The position numbers and the translations under genes were made by a program. DNA of 64,000 nt. Origin: JABMQB01 sp964575025 (GTDB lineage: Bacteria > Bacteroidota > Bacteroidia > Bacteroidales > Prolixibacteraceae). Shown one piece after another: positions 25,772 through 34,644 of this stretch. Numbering within the stretch: position 1 is the stretch's first letter; each line of letters begins with the position of its first letter. The notes under the pieces were generated by a model. The model was not told the origin of the DNA, ran no database searches, and worked only from the letters and a program-made list of their open reading frames with translations. The DNA lies in NCBI GenBank assembly GCA_964575025.1, contig CAZNPV010000003.1, positions 1 to 64,000 on the forward strand. Direction: 5' to 3'.

Positions 25772-27718
25772 TCAGGACTCCTCCCCGACCAAAATTGTCA
25801 TGGAAATAGCCGGGGCAGACAGGCTTCCTGAAACAATATTTTCTGTTTGCGGAAGATGAAATGCGGAACCGCTGGTTATCACCTTATAGGTACCTTCCGG
25901 CAGTCGAATTTCGGTAGCGTGGTTATTCCCGTTAAAAATAACAAGAATTGTATGCCAGGAATCACCTGTTTCCTTTCCATTCAGGCGGTATGCTACCACA
26001 CCGGGATAGTACGCATTGAAGAAATCGAGGTTTTCCCGGATCTGTTCCGGATCGGTTATCCGGAATGCGGGATGCTCCCTGCGCAGGTGTATCAGTTCTT
26101 TAAAATAACCAAAAACACCGGCATATTCTGCTTTACGGCTCCAGTTGATCTGATTTACGGCATCGGGTGACTTATAGGAATTTGCATCCCCGTTTTTTGT
26201 CCGGCAAAACTCCATTCCGGAATGCAAAAACGGCACGCCCTGGGACGTAAGAATCACAGCCCCTGCCAGTTTCATCATTTTTATTCTTTCTGAATGGGTA
26301 GCCCTGGGGTTGCTCCGTTTCAGCTTATCCCAGAGGGTATATCCATCATGGCACGAAACATAATTGATGCACTGACCGGGTTCCCTGGCCCATGCGGAAG
26401 ATGAGGTTCTGACATAATCGTACACAATTCGGGAATGCCATACAGCTCCTACGATCCCAAACTTTACCGGTTCCTCGTGCAGGGTCAGTCCACTGATAAA
26501 TCCCCGGCTTGTTTTGGCACTCCAGGTTCCTTTCAGCGCATCGCGCATATCATCGCTGAAAGCCGCAATCCGGTCCATCTTAGCCACATTATTTTTCACC
26601 GCCCGGAATTTTTCATCCAGGGGACTCATGCCGGCAGTCCATCCTTCCCCATAGAGGATCATCCCCGGATTGATCCGGTCCATTTCCTGCCGGATAACCT
26701 GCATGGTTTTTAAATCATAGATCCCCATCAGGTCGAAACGGAACCCATCGACATGGAACTCCTCAGCCCAGTATTTCAGTGAATCGACAATATATTTCCG
26801 TACCATCGTCCGTTCGGTAGCAAGCTCATTTCCGCATCCCGACGCATTGGCAAAAGTCCCGTCCCTTTTCTGCCGGTAGAAATAACCCGGCACGGTCTGG
26901 TTAAAAGCGCTGCTTCGTATTCGCCCGGTATGGTTATAAACCACATCGATTATCACCCCAATGCCTTTATTATGCAAAGCCTGAACCAACTCCTTCAGTT
27001 CCCGGATCCGTACTGTACCATCGTAGGGATTGGAAGAATAGGAGCCTTCCGGGGCATTATAATTCAACGGATCATACCCCCAGTTGTATTTTCTGGAAGG
27101 ATCCTCTTCATCCACCGTGTAAAAATCAGACACCGGCAGAAGGTGAACATGGGTTATTCCCAGTTCACTCAGGTGATCCAGACCCGTGGTCAATCCTTCG
27201 GGCGATCGGGTACCTTGTTCTGTAAATCCGGTATATTTCCCTTTGTTTTTAATCCCTGATGTTTCGGAGATCGAAAAATCACGGACATGGGTTTCATAAA
27301 TAACAGCCCCGGTACCATGATGCAACCGGGGACCTTCATCCTCGTCCCATCCCGGAGGATTTGTTTTCCCGGGGTCATACACCATGCCGCGTTTGCCGTT
27401 GACACCTACACAGCGGGCATAGATATCCGGTGTTTCGTGCAACCAGGCTCCATCATTGATTTTAAATGCATAGAAAACACCCTCCAGGTTGCCTTCCAGT
27501 TCGACAGTCCACACTCCCTGGCCACAGGGAGCCAACGCTTCTTTTCTGAACGGTTTTCCTCCCTGCCCCTCGTTGTATAACCGCAAACAAACCTTTTGTG
27601 CGGTGGGAGCCCAGATCTTGCATACTGTTTTTCCGGGAGTCCGGAAAACGCCCAGATCATCCCCCCCATAATAGGGGTAGGTTGAAAAATCTATATGGTT
27701 AAAAATCCAGTTTCTCAT
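25772..27718 (-). CDS. pulA: Type I pullulanase (GH13)
   Basis: This 648-residue debranching enzyme cleaves alpha-1,6 links in pullulan, starch or glycogen-derived dextrins. Residues about 18-115 form a CBM48-like N-terminal domain; the pullulanase signature YNWGYDP is at 211-217. Catalytic residues are the nucleophile Asp329 (VDGFRFD), acid/base Glu358 (YGEGW) and transition-state Asp458 (SCHDGYTLWD). There is no signal peptide, so it probably acts in the cytoplasm on imported or stored glucan. Its ATG overlaps the stop of the small membrane protein gene by one base, placing it in a three-gene operon with the GH67 enzyme. Confidence 0.94.
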   Translation of the reverse strand: MRNWIFNHIDFSTYPYYGGDDLGVFRTPGKTVCKIWAPTAQKVCLRLYNEGQGGKPFRKEALAPCGQGVWTVELEGNLEGVFYAFKINDGAWLHETPDIYARCVGVNGKRGMVYDPGKTNPPGWDEDEGPRLHHGTGAVIYETHVRDFSISETSGIKNKGKYTGFTEQGTRSPEGLTTGLDHLSELGITHVHLLPVSDFYTVDEEDPSRKYNWGYDPLNYNAPEGSYSSNPYDGTVRIRELKELVQALHNKGIGVIIDVVYNHTGRIRSSAFNQTVPGYFYRQKRDGTFANASGCGNELATERTMVRKYIVDSLKYWAEEFHVDGFRFDLMGIYDLKTMQVIRQEMDRINPGMILYGEGWTAGMSPLDEKFRAVKNNVAKMDRIAAFSDDMRDALKGTWSAKTSRGFISGLTLHEEPVKFGIVGAVWHSRIVYDYVRTSSSAWAREPGQCINYVSCHDGYTLWDKLKRSNPRATHSERIKMMKLAGAVILTSQGVPFLHSGMEFCRTKNGDANSYKSPDAVNQINWSRKAEYAGVFGYFKELIHLRREHPAFRITDPEQIRENLDFFNAYYPGVVAYRLNGKETGDSWHTILVIFNGNNHATEIRLPEGTYKVITSGSAFHLPQTENIVSGSLSAPAISMTILVGEES

Positions 27719-28263
27719 TAAAATTTAAAAAGTGTATTTCGTAAATAAACCGATTTGCTCCCAAGGCGTTTCCCTTGTACCGTGTACACAATAACTGTCG
27801 TTTTTGGATATTTCTTTAAGGAATGATCGTGCTGGTAAAAACCATTCAAGTCAATCTTCAGCTGGTGGGTTTCTCCTTTGGCCAGATAGTACGGATATAT
27901 CCGGGCGTTTTGTATGCCTTTTACCCTGAATTTTCGTTTCATCCAGAAGGTATCAAACACCAAAAGAGGGCGGTCAATATCCACATCTGAATTCCCAACG
28001 TTACGCACGATCAGGATTACCGTATCGGGATAATGCATCCGGTCTTTTACCAGTGAGAGTTCGATCTTTTCCTTTTTCCCAAAAAAACCGCTGGTACTTT
28101 TTCTGATCTCCTTAAAAAGAAAAACAAAGGAAACCAAAACAAGAGGAACCAGCAAAACGAGCAACCATAGCAGTTTATGCCCTTCAGGACGGATCTCATT
28201 TTGAGATGAAAGCAAGGGGCCCGGGCCGGCAAAAAGAAACAAGACAACAAAAAATCCTTTCAT
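27718..28263 (-). CDS. Uncharacterised membrane-anchored protein (181 aa)
   Basis: Starting at ATG 28263 it has an N-terminal hydrophobic segment (KGFFVVLFLFAGPGPLLSS), a second strongly hydrophobic helix at about 30-52 (LLWLLVLLVPLVLVSFVFLF), then a basic linker and an Ig-like beta-domain (IELSLVKDRMHYPDTVILIV, RNVGNSDVDIDRPLLVF). It has no catalytic motif and no cysteine. The 1-base overlap with pulA and 7-base gap after the GH67 gene make it the middle gene of a carbohydrate operon. I do not recognise the family. Confidence 0.7.
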   Translation of the reverse strand: MKGFFVVLFLFAGPGPLLSSQNEIRPEGHKLLWLLVLLVPLVLVSFVFLFKEIRKSTSGFFGKKEKIELSLVKDRMHYPDTVILIVRNVGNSDVDIDRPLLVFDTFWMKRKFRVKGIQNARIYPYYLAKGETHQLKIDLNGFYQHDHSLKKYPKTTVIVYTVQGKRLGSKSVYLRNTLFKF

Positions 28264-28270
28264 CTGTTTA

Positions 28271-30421
28271 TTAATTCCCCGGTGCAAACGGGAAGCTTAG
28301 CCTTTGATAGTATTCAAGGGTTTTATCCGGTTTTTCCAGGCCTTCAGGTACAGGCATTTCCGGGAACTGCTGAAAATAAAGAATACAGGCATTCCGCCAC
28401 CATACAGCTTCTTCCTCCTGAATATCGAGCAACATTCTTACGTGGTTAAATTTTTCTTCATCGATTTTTCCTTCCAGGGATTTCCATGTTTTCTGAAATT
28501 TCCGGACGCTTTCCACGCCCTGGTAGTAATGCAGGCAAAGTTCTTCCCACAGGGTTTTTCCCGAACGCATTGGATAGTCCCAGGGGAGGTGATGGAACCA
28601 GAGGAGGTATTCATCGGGGCAGATTTCGAGGTTTGCATAGTTATCGGCCACGGGTTGATAATACTGGCTTGTGGCGTTGCTTCCTGAGGGAGTCCGGTCG
28701 AAGCCTATACCCTCTTTATCGGCCCGGTGGTAGTAGAGCGAGGTCCAGTCGGGGCGTCCTCCGGTAACCCAGGGTCCCGGGCCGTAGTGGTGTCCGCGCC
28801 CCATGATGTGGTGCAAACCCAGCGGGGTCATATAGTTCACCACTGCTTCCCGCGAGGCAAGCATAATATCTTTGATCGGATTCACGATGTAGGAATCCTG
28901 CGCAAAGGTCATTTTTATCCAATCATCGGCGATCTCCTCCGATGTTAATGCATGATCCCATGCGAGTCTCCCAAAAGCAAACCAGTTCGCCTGTCCGAAA
29001 AGGTGACCGGTCCAATTGCGGTCGGTGCCGGTATTGGCCACACCGGCCATGCCACTCAGGGTGTGCCCTTCGAGGCTTCCGTCGACAATCTTTGCTACGG
29101 TAGATCCCGGGCCTTTGGCATAGGTTTCCGAGTCGAGGCATTCTTTAAAAAGGGGAGCCAGGTAACAGAGGTTGGTGGCCTGTCCGAGGTATTCCTGGGT
29201 AATCTGGAATTCCATCATCAGGGGGGTGCCGGGCATCGCTCCGAATAACGGATGAAACGGCTCACGGGGCTGAAAATCAATAGGGCCGTTTTTAACCTGC
29301 ACCAGGACATTGTCGCGGAACTGCCCGTCAAGGGGTTTGAATTCGTTCAACGCCTGTTTGGCGCGATCTTCCGGGACGTTGTTATCGTACACAAAAGCCC
29401 GCCACATAATGATTCCCCCATGCGGGGCTATGGCATCGGCCAGCATATTGGCCCCTTCCGCATGGGTGCGGTTGTAATTCTGAGGTCCGGGTTGTCCTTC
29501 GGAATTGGCTTTAATCAGCAACCCGCCAAAATCAGGAATCCTTTCGTACACCTCATCCATCTTCTTTTTCCACCAATCGCGGACTTCCGGATCCAGGGGA
29601 TCAGCCGTCTTAAGGCCACCGATATCGCGGGGAGAACTGAATTTTACCGAAAGGTATACTTTCAATCCGTAAGGCCGGAAAACATCGGCCAGGGCAGCCG
29701 CTTTCTCCAGGTATTGCGGTGTCAGCATCAACGGATTGGCATTCACATTGTTCAACACGGTGCCGTTTATGCCGATGGAAGCATTGGCACGGGCATAATC
29801 ACGATACCGGGAATCGATATAGCCAGGAAGCCGGTGCCAGTCCCACAGTGAAAATCCGGCATACCCCCGTTCCACAGTTCGGTCCAGGTTATCCCAATGG
29901 TTCAGCACTCTGAGGGTTACTTTCGGAATGCTTACCATATCCAGAGGTGCAATATCTTTACCGGCCTGCATCCGCTGCAGAAAATGAAACACTCCGTATA
30001 AAACACCGGTATCGGAATGGGCGGTGATCAGAATCATGTTTTTGCCTTCTACCTCCAGGGTGGCAATGACAAATCCCTCACTGCCAGTCTGCGTCACTTT
30101 GTCTGAAATATTTTTTGGGATCGCAAAGGGCAGATCCGAAAGCCTTCCTGCTACCACACACCCGTCTTCGGTCTCTGTAACAATCTCAACAGGAATTCCC
30201 AGGAGAGCTGTCAGCCCCGAAAAAAGCTCCTCTTCTGCAATGGCCATGGTAGGTGTCCGGCCTGCAATGAAACAGCTTTTAACTTCCTGCCGGTACTCCT
30301 CCAGAACCTGTACAGGGGCTTTTTTATAATTCAGCCATAATCCGTACCCGTCATCGGCCTTAATCATTGAGCAAGAAAACAAAAAAGCCAGGAATACTAA
30401 AAAATAAAAAGGTCTCTTCAT
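28271..30421 (-). CDS. GH67 alpha-glucuronidase
   Basis: This 716-residue enzyme removes (4-O-methyl-)glucuronic acid from the ends of glucuronoxylan oligosaccharides. It has a possible lipoprotein signal (AFLFSC, Cys17), then an N-terminal alpha/beta domain, the central barrel and a C-terminal helical domain. The family motif LIKANSEGQPGP has acid Glu308, and the two other acidic residues are in NGPIDFQPREP (Asp382) and ITQEYLG (Glu410), the order known for Cellvibrio GlcA67A. It is first in a minus-strand operon with the small membrane protein and pullulanase. It is divergent from the GH3 relic, which in intact form would act on the xylo-oligosaccharides it produces. Confidence 0.93.
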   Translation of the reverse strand: MKRPFYFLVFLAFLFSCSMIKADDGYGLWLNYKKAPVQVLEEYRQEVKSCFIAGRTPTMAIAEEELFSGLTALLGIPVEIVTETEDGCVVAGRLSDLPFAIPKNISDKVTQTGSEGFVIATLEVEGKNMILITAHSDTGVLYGVFHFLQRMQAGKDIAPLDMVSIPKVTLRVLNHWDNLDRTVERGYAGFSLWDWHRLPGYIDSRYRDYARANASIGINGTVLNNVNANPLMLTPQYLEKAAALADVFRPYGLKVYLSVKFSSPRDIGGLKTADPLDPEVRDWWKKKMDEVYERIPDFGGLLIKANSEGQPGPQNYNRTHAEGANMLADAIAPHGGIIMWRAFVYDNNVPEDRAKQALNEFKPLDGQFRDNVLVQVKNGPIDFQPREPFHPLFGAMPGTPLMMEFQITQEYLGQATNLCYLAPLFKECLDSETYAKGPGSTVAKIVDGSLEGHTLSGMAGVANTGTDRNWTGHLFGQANWFAFGRLAWDHALTSEEIADDWIKMTFAQDSYIVNPIKDIMLASREAVVNYMTPLGLHHIMGRGHHYGPGPWVTGGRPDWTSLYYHRADKEGIGFDRTPSGSNATSQYYQPVADNYANLEICPDEYLLWFHHLPWDYPMRSGKTLWEELCLHYYQGVESVRKFQKTWKSLEGKIDEEKFNHVRMLLDIQEEEAVWWRNACILYFQQFPEMPVPEGLEKPDKTLEYYQRLSFPFAPGN

Positions 30422-30474
30422 ATTATCTGTAGTTTTTTTGAGTGTCCTGAAACCAGGTAGTTCTCATTTTTCGT

Positions 30475-30482
30475 CAAAGTTA
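30475..30482 (-). promoter_or_regulatory. Possible -7 element for the GH67 operon
   Basis: On the minus strand this reads TAACTTTG, matching TAnnTTTG, 54 bases upstream of the GH67 start at 30421. No convincing -33 TTTG was found at the usual spacing. Confidence 0.35.
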
Positions 30483-30567
30483 AAAATCGAAATTTTATTT
30501 ACCGATAAAGTAGGCTTAATTTAATTAAAATTGTATTTTAAAGGGCGAAACCTAAATCATACGGACA

Positions 30568-31067
30568 ATGAAACCTTTATTTTTATTTCCCTTCTTACAA
30601 GTGTAATACTCTCAGCACAAACAAGTTCTCAACCCCTTTATCTGAATCCGGATCTTCCTCTGGAGGAACGGCTTGACGATCTTGTTTCCCGAATGACGTT
30701 GGAGGAGAAAGCTGCGCAAATGCTGGATCAGGCAGAAGCCATTCCGCGTCTGGCTACCCCCTAGCATTATGCCGTTCACAGTGGTCCGGAACCGGAAAGA
30801 CACCGGTTCGATGCGATTACCAATCAAAGAGACCTCTACACAACCTACCTCCCGGCATTCAAAGCCTGTATTCAGGAAGGGGGAACAGCCCTCGCCGATG
30901 TATTGTTCGGCGATTACAATCCGGGAGGAAGATTGCCGGTAACATTCTATAAATCGGTGGATCAGTTGCCCCCTTTTGAAGATTACAACATGGCCGGGAA
31001 AACCTACCGCTTCTTTGAAAGCGATCCACTCTATGGTTTCGGATACGGCATGAGCTATACCTTGTAG
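30568..31067 (+). pseudogene. Decayed GH3 beta-xylosidase/beta-glucosidase
   Basis: Only scraps of a family 3 glycosidase remain. The ATG at 30568 opens MKPLFLFPFLQ, the first half of a signal peptide, but a frameshift is needed to continue into TSVILSAQTSSQPLYLNPDL. Then PLEERLDDLVSRMTLEEKAAQ is normal GH3 N-terminus. At AIPRLATP the text jumps, past an in-frame TAG (30762-30764), to HYAVHSGPEPERHRFDAITN, and at IQEGG it jumps again to GTALADVLFGDYNPGGRLPV and the end of the second domain (YGFGYGMSYTL, stop 31067). An intact gene would be about 2.5 kb. The catalytic Asp region and the fibronectin-like tail are missing. It lies divergent from the GH67 gene. Confidence 0.9.
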
Positions 31068-31137
31068 AACAATAATATTGATTCTTTGTGGTTCTCCGTG
31101 AAAGAACAATCCAGAGGATCCCTGCGCGTATTTAAGG

Positions 31138-31170
31138 GAACCAGCCTGTTGAAAGAGGCTGGTTCTTTTT
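31138..31170 (+). terminator. Rho-independent terminator behind the GH3 relic
   Basis: The arms GAACCAGCCT and AGGCTGGTTC form a perfect 10-bp stem with an 8-base loop and five T after it, about 70 bases past the relic's stop. It is probably the original terminator of the lost gene. Confidence 0.85.
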
Positions 31171-31201
31171 CAGTTATATCTTGAACAAAAGGCAGATCTC
31201 A

Positions 31202-33565
31202 TTATAAACCTGCATGCGCTGTCCGTCGTATAATTTCATTCTGCAGGTCTTCACCCAGGTCGTTAAAATAGTCGCTGTAGCCTGCCACCCTGACAATCAG
31301 GTCGCGGTAGTTCTCCGGATGTTTTTGTGCATCGCGGAGGGTGTCGGCATCCACCACGTTAAACTGGATATGGTGTCCGTCCATGCGGAAATAACTCCGG
31401 ATCAGTTGTGACAGTTTGCGAATGGCTTCTTCGTCCTTAAAAAACGAGGGCGAGAATTTCTGGTTCAGTAAGGTTCCGCCTGTTCTTAGGTGGTCGATTT
31501 TGGCAGCCGACTTAATAACCGCTGTGGGGCCGTTTGTATCAGCACCCTGCACCGGGGAGATCCCCTCCGAAACCGGCGTACCTGCGAGTCTTCCATCGGG
31601 ACTGGCATGCATCACACTTCCGAAATAGACATGGCAGGTCGTAGGCAGAAGATTGATGCGGTAAGTAGCACCCCGCGGCGAGGTACGCCCGTCAACGGCA
31701 TTGAAATAAATATCAAAAATCTCGCGCAGGGGAGCATCCGCATACTCATCGTCGTTGCCGTATTTGGGCGTTTTGAAAACCAATTGGTATTGCAGATCCT
31801 CCGCGCCTTCAAAATTGTTGTTCAGCGCTTCAAGAAACCGCCCCATAGAAACCGCTTTCTCTTCGAACACCTGTTTTTTCAGTGCCGTTAGGCTGTCGGT
31901 AAGGGTCCCTATACCGACTCCCTGGATGTAGTTGCTGTTATACCGGGTGCCTCCCGAAATGTAATCCTTTCCTTTAGCCACACAGTCATCGATGATCAGC
32001 GAAAGGAACGGCACCGGCAAATGGTTCATAAAAATACGTTCGATGACATTGCTTCCTTTTATTTTTATGTCGATGAAGTGTTCTACCTGTCTCCGGAAAG
32101 CATCGAGCAATTCCCCGAACGAAGCAAACATTTCAGGAGCTCCGGTTTTTAATCCGATCTGTTTTTTTGTCCGTGGGTCGAAACCATTGTGAAGGGTTAC
32201 TTCGAGAATTTTCGGAAGGTTGAAATAGCCGGTCAGGATGTAGCTTTCGGTACCGAAAGCCCCGGCTTCGACGCACCCGCTGACGCCTCCGTTCCGGGCG
32301 TCAATAATATCTTTCCCTTGCCGGGTGAGCTCCTGAATAATGGCATCGGTATTAAAAATGGAAGGCTGCCCGAACCCTGTTTTTACAATTTTCACCGCCC
32401 GGTCAATAAATAGATCGGGATTTTTCTTGCTGAGCTGAACCATGGAACTGGGCTGGAGAATCCGCATTTCCTCCACCACATCAAAGATCAAATAGGTTAA
32501 TTCATTGACTGCATCCGATCCGTCGGGCATCACACCACCCAGGTTGATAAGGGCAAAATCGGTATAGGTATTGCTTTCCTGTGCTGTGACCCCTACTTTC
32601 GGAGGTGCCGGGTGGTTGTTGAATTTTATCCAGAACGACTGCAGCAATTCGGTTGCTTTCTCCCTGGTCAGCGTCCCGGCTTCGATCTCTTTTTTATAAA
32701 AAGGGTACAGGTTTTTGTCGAGCCTGCCCGGATTGAATGAATCCCAGGGATTGAGCTCGGTCACCACGCCCACGTGGACAAACCAATAATACTGCAAAGC
32801 TTCGTGAAAAGTTTTCGGAGCGTGAGCCGGGACATGGCGGCATATCTGTGCCATTTCCTGCAACTCAGCTCTCCGGAGTTCATCGGATTCCGTTCCGGCC
32901 AGTTCTTCCAGTTTTTCGGCATGGCGCCGTGCAAAAACGATGAGAGCTTCCGCGGTAATCCTCATGGCTTTCAGCTCCTCCCGCTTGTCATAAGCCCCCG
33001 GGTCGTCATAAAAATCAAGCGTATCCAGGCTCTCTTCAATATCTGAAATAATATCGAGCATGCCTTTTTTATAAATTTTATCTCCTGCTACTGTATGCCC
33101 GGGAGCCCGCTGTTCCATAAATTCGGTAAAAATTCCGGCATTGTAAGCATTGTGCCAGTTTTCGTCCATGGCTTCCATGATCCGGTCTCGGTTTGATTTT
33201 CCTTTCCAAAAGGGGATAATAATCTCTTTATAGGCTTTTCGTGTTTCTTCATCAACCCGGAACCACACTTTCTCCCGGCTGTTCAGGATCTCAAGGTCCT
33301 GAAGGGAATGAACAGTCACCTCCGGGTAGGTCGGTGTTGCTTTAGGCGCCGGCCCCCGTTCTCCGACAATCCATTCCCCGTCGTTTATACATAGATGTTT
33401 GTTCTCCAACAGGTAGCGAAAAGCTTTGGCTCGTTGAACCGGTATGGAATCACCAAATGCCCTATGCGATTGGTAAAATTCCGTGATGAGCAAGGCACGT
33501 TCAGCCGAGATCCGGTTGACTGCCTGCAGGCTTTGTGCGCGTAATTTTTTTATCCGTGGTGTCAT
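31202..33565 (-). CDS. hypD: trans-4-hydroxy-L-proline dehydratase (glycyl radical enzyme)
   Basis: This 787-residue enzyme dehydrates trans-4-hydroxyproline to pyrroline-5-carboxylate under anaerobic conditions. The active-site loop is SGCVEAG with Cys431 and Glu433; the glycyl radical motif RVAGYSD has Gly762. Other pocket residues in the HypD group are present: Phe149 and His157 (FMEQRAPGHTV), Asp275 (ELNPWDSF) and Tyr447 (LTGYFNL). Each lies three positions before the residue number I recall for Clostridioides difficile HypD, so the identity is strong compared with other pyruvate formate-lyase relatives. The activase gene lies upstream in the same operon. The enzyme is destroyed by oxygen, indicating an anaerobic niche. 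Hydroxyproline may come from collagen or plant cell-wall proteins. Confidence 0.9.
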   Translation of the reverse strand: MTPRIKKLRAQSLQAVNRISAERALLITEFYQSHRAFGDSIPVQRAKAFRYLLENKHLCINDGEWIVGERGPAPKATPTYPEVTVHSLQDLEILNSREKVWFRVDEETRKAYKEIIIPFWKGKSNRDRIMEAMDENWHNAYNAGIFTEFMEQRAPGHTVAGDKIYKKGMLDIISDIEESLDTLDFYDDPGAYDKREELKAMRITAEALIVFARRHAEKLEELAGTESDELRRAELQEMAQICRHVPAHAPKTFHEALQYYWFVHVGVVTELNPWDSFNPGRLDKNLYPFYKKEIEAGTLTREKATELLQSFWIKFNNHPAPPKVGVTAQESNTYTDFALINLGGVMPDGSDAVNELTYLIFDVVEEMRILQPSSMVQLSKKNPDLFIDRAVKIVKTGFGQPSIFNTDAIIQELTRQGKDIIDARNGGVSGCVEAGAFGTESYILTGYFNLPKILEVTLHNGFDPRTKKQIGLKTGAPEMFASFGELLDAFRRQVEHFIDIKIKGSNVIERIFMNHLPVPFLSLIIDDCVAKGKDYISGGTRYNSNYIQGVGIGTLTDSLTALKKQVFEEKAVSMGRFLEALNNNFEGAEDLQYQLVFKTPKYGNDDEYADAPLREIFDIYFNAVDGRTSPRGATYRINLLPTTCHVYFGSVMHASPDGRLAGTPVSEGISPVQGADTNGPTAVIKSAAKIDHLRTGGTLLNQKFSPSFFKDEEAIRKLSQLIRSYFRMDGHHIQFNVVDADTLRDAQKHPENYRDLIVRVAGYSDYFNDLGEDLQNEIIRRTAHAGL

Positions 33566-33660
33566 GTTGTTTTATTTTATGGCGTTCTGCATCCCCCTTC
33601 TTAATCAGGTATTTGAAAATCTCAGCTCCATCTTCCTCATCCGTCCTGTTTTACTAATAT

Positions 33661-33682
33661 CCCCTTGAGGGGATTACAGGGG
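33661..33682. repeat. G/C-run repeat overlapping the activase stop
   Basis: CCCC TTGA GGGG ATTACA GGGG. The same C-run, G-run, G-run arrangement occurs at 39166-39190 inside the RND permease gene. Here the minus-strand stop codon of the activase lies within the element. Confidence 0.5.
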
Positions 33683-34462
33683 TTTGGTTCTAAATCCTGC
33701 CTTCTTAAACAACCGGTCAACCCGGTTTATTTCTTCTTCTGTCATTTCTTCCTGTTCCGGCAACCGGTATTTCAGTCCAAACCGTTGGTATTTGCTTTGC
33801 CCTGTGGGGTGGTAAGGCAGCAGGTCAATCTGTTCAATCTCGTATAACGATTTCAAAAAGAGGATGGTTTCGTTGATATTTTTCTCCGAATCGTTGATCC
33901 CTTTAAGCAGGGGAATCCGGATCTGAATCCTGCTTCCGCTCTCTGAAAGGAACTTCAGGTTCTCAAGGATTACCTGGTTGGAAACCCCGGTATACTGTTT
34001 ATGGATCCGGTCATCCATTCCTTTGATGTCATACAGGAAAAGGCTGGTAAAAGGGAGAATTTGTTCGAGGTGTTTGGCGGGAGCAAAACCCGATGTATCC
34101 ACGGCCGTATGAAATCCTTCGTTTCTAGCCGCTTTCAGAAGGTCCCTTAAAAAGTCAGGTTGCATCAAAGGTTCTCCTCCGGAAAAGGTAACGCCTCCCC
34201 CGGATTCTTCCATAACCACTCGTTCCCGATGCAAAATGGATAGTACCTCTGCAACTTCCATTTCTTTTCCTACCTCTTCTTCCTCTTCAAATACACGGCC
34301 TCTCAGTGTTCTTTTCCTCACCATTCTTTGTGGCTTCGGGTCCATACCTTCCGGATTATGGCACCACCAGCAGGATAAAGGACATCCTTTCAGAAAAACG
34401 GTCGTCCGGATGCCGGGACCATCCTGTACAGCAAAACGTTGTATGTTGAATACAATACCCAT
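33674..34462 (-). CDS. Glycyl-radical enzyme activating protein (HypE-like)
   Basis: From ATG 34462 the protein has 262 residues. It is a radical SAM enzyme with FLKGCPLSCWWCHNPEG, cluster ligands Cys27, Cys31 and Cys34, and the SAM motif VTFSGGEPLMQ. It generates the glycyl radical in the dehydratase encoded just downstream. Unusually, the segment after HNPEG goes straight to MVRKRTLRGRVFEEEEE with no Cys-rich ferredoxin-like insertion, which most activases of this class carry, so it has only one visible [4Fe-4S] site. An upstream in-frame start at 34624 adds 54 residues unlike any activase, so I use 34462. The gap to hypD is 108 bases and contains a repeat. Confidence 0.88.
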   Translation of the reverse strand: MGIVFNIQRFAVQDGPGIRTTVFLKGCPLSCWWCHNPEGMDPKPQRMVRKRTLRGRVFEEEEEVGKEMEVAEVLSILHRERVVMEESGGGVTFSGGEPLMQPDFLRDLLKAARNEGFHTAVDTSGFAPAKHLEQILPFTSLFLYDIKGMDDRIHKQYTGVSNQVILENLKFLSESGSRIQIRIPLLKGINDSEKNINETILFLKSLYEIEQIDLLPYHPTGQSKYQRFGLKYRLPEQEEMTEEEINRVDRLFKKAGFRTKPL

Positions 34463-34644
34463 AAACAGATAAAAAATGATGGATGTATGAAAAAGAGAGA
34501 TAAACAGAGAAGGGGGCCGGATCAGTAAATCCAACATTCGAAAAGGCCTTTCCCAAAATGATGGTACAGGTTGGTGTAGTATTTCCCTTTGAACCGCATC
34601 GTGTGAAAGATACAAAAAAAACACAAAAGAAGAGCGGATTCTTT

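Noticed and set aside
30531..30764. A short GH3-like open frame as a real small gene
   Set aside because: It continues in the same frame past the TAG into further GH3 text, so it is part of a pseudogene.
30762..30764. Amber codon read through or recoded in the GH3 relic
   Set aside because: The gene also has a frameshift, two deletions and a missing tail, so read-through would not restore an enzyme.
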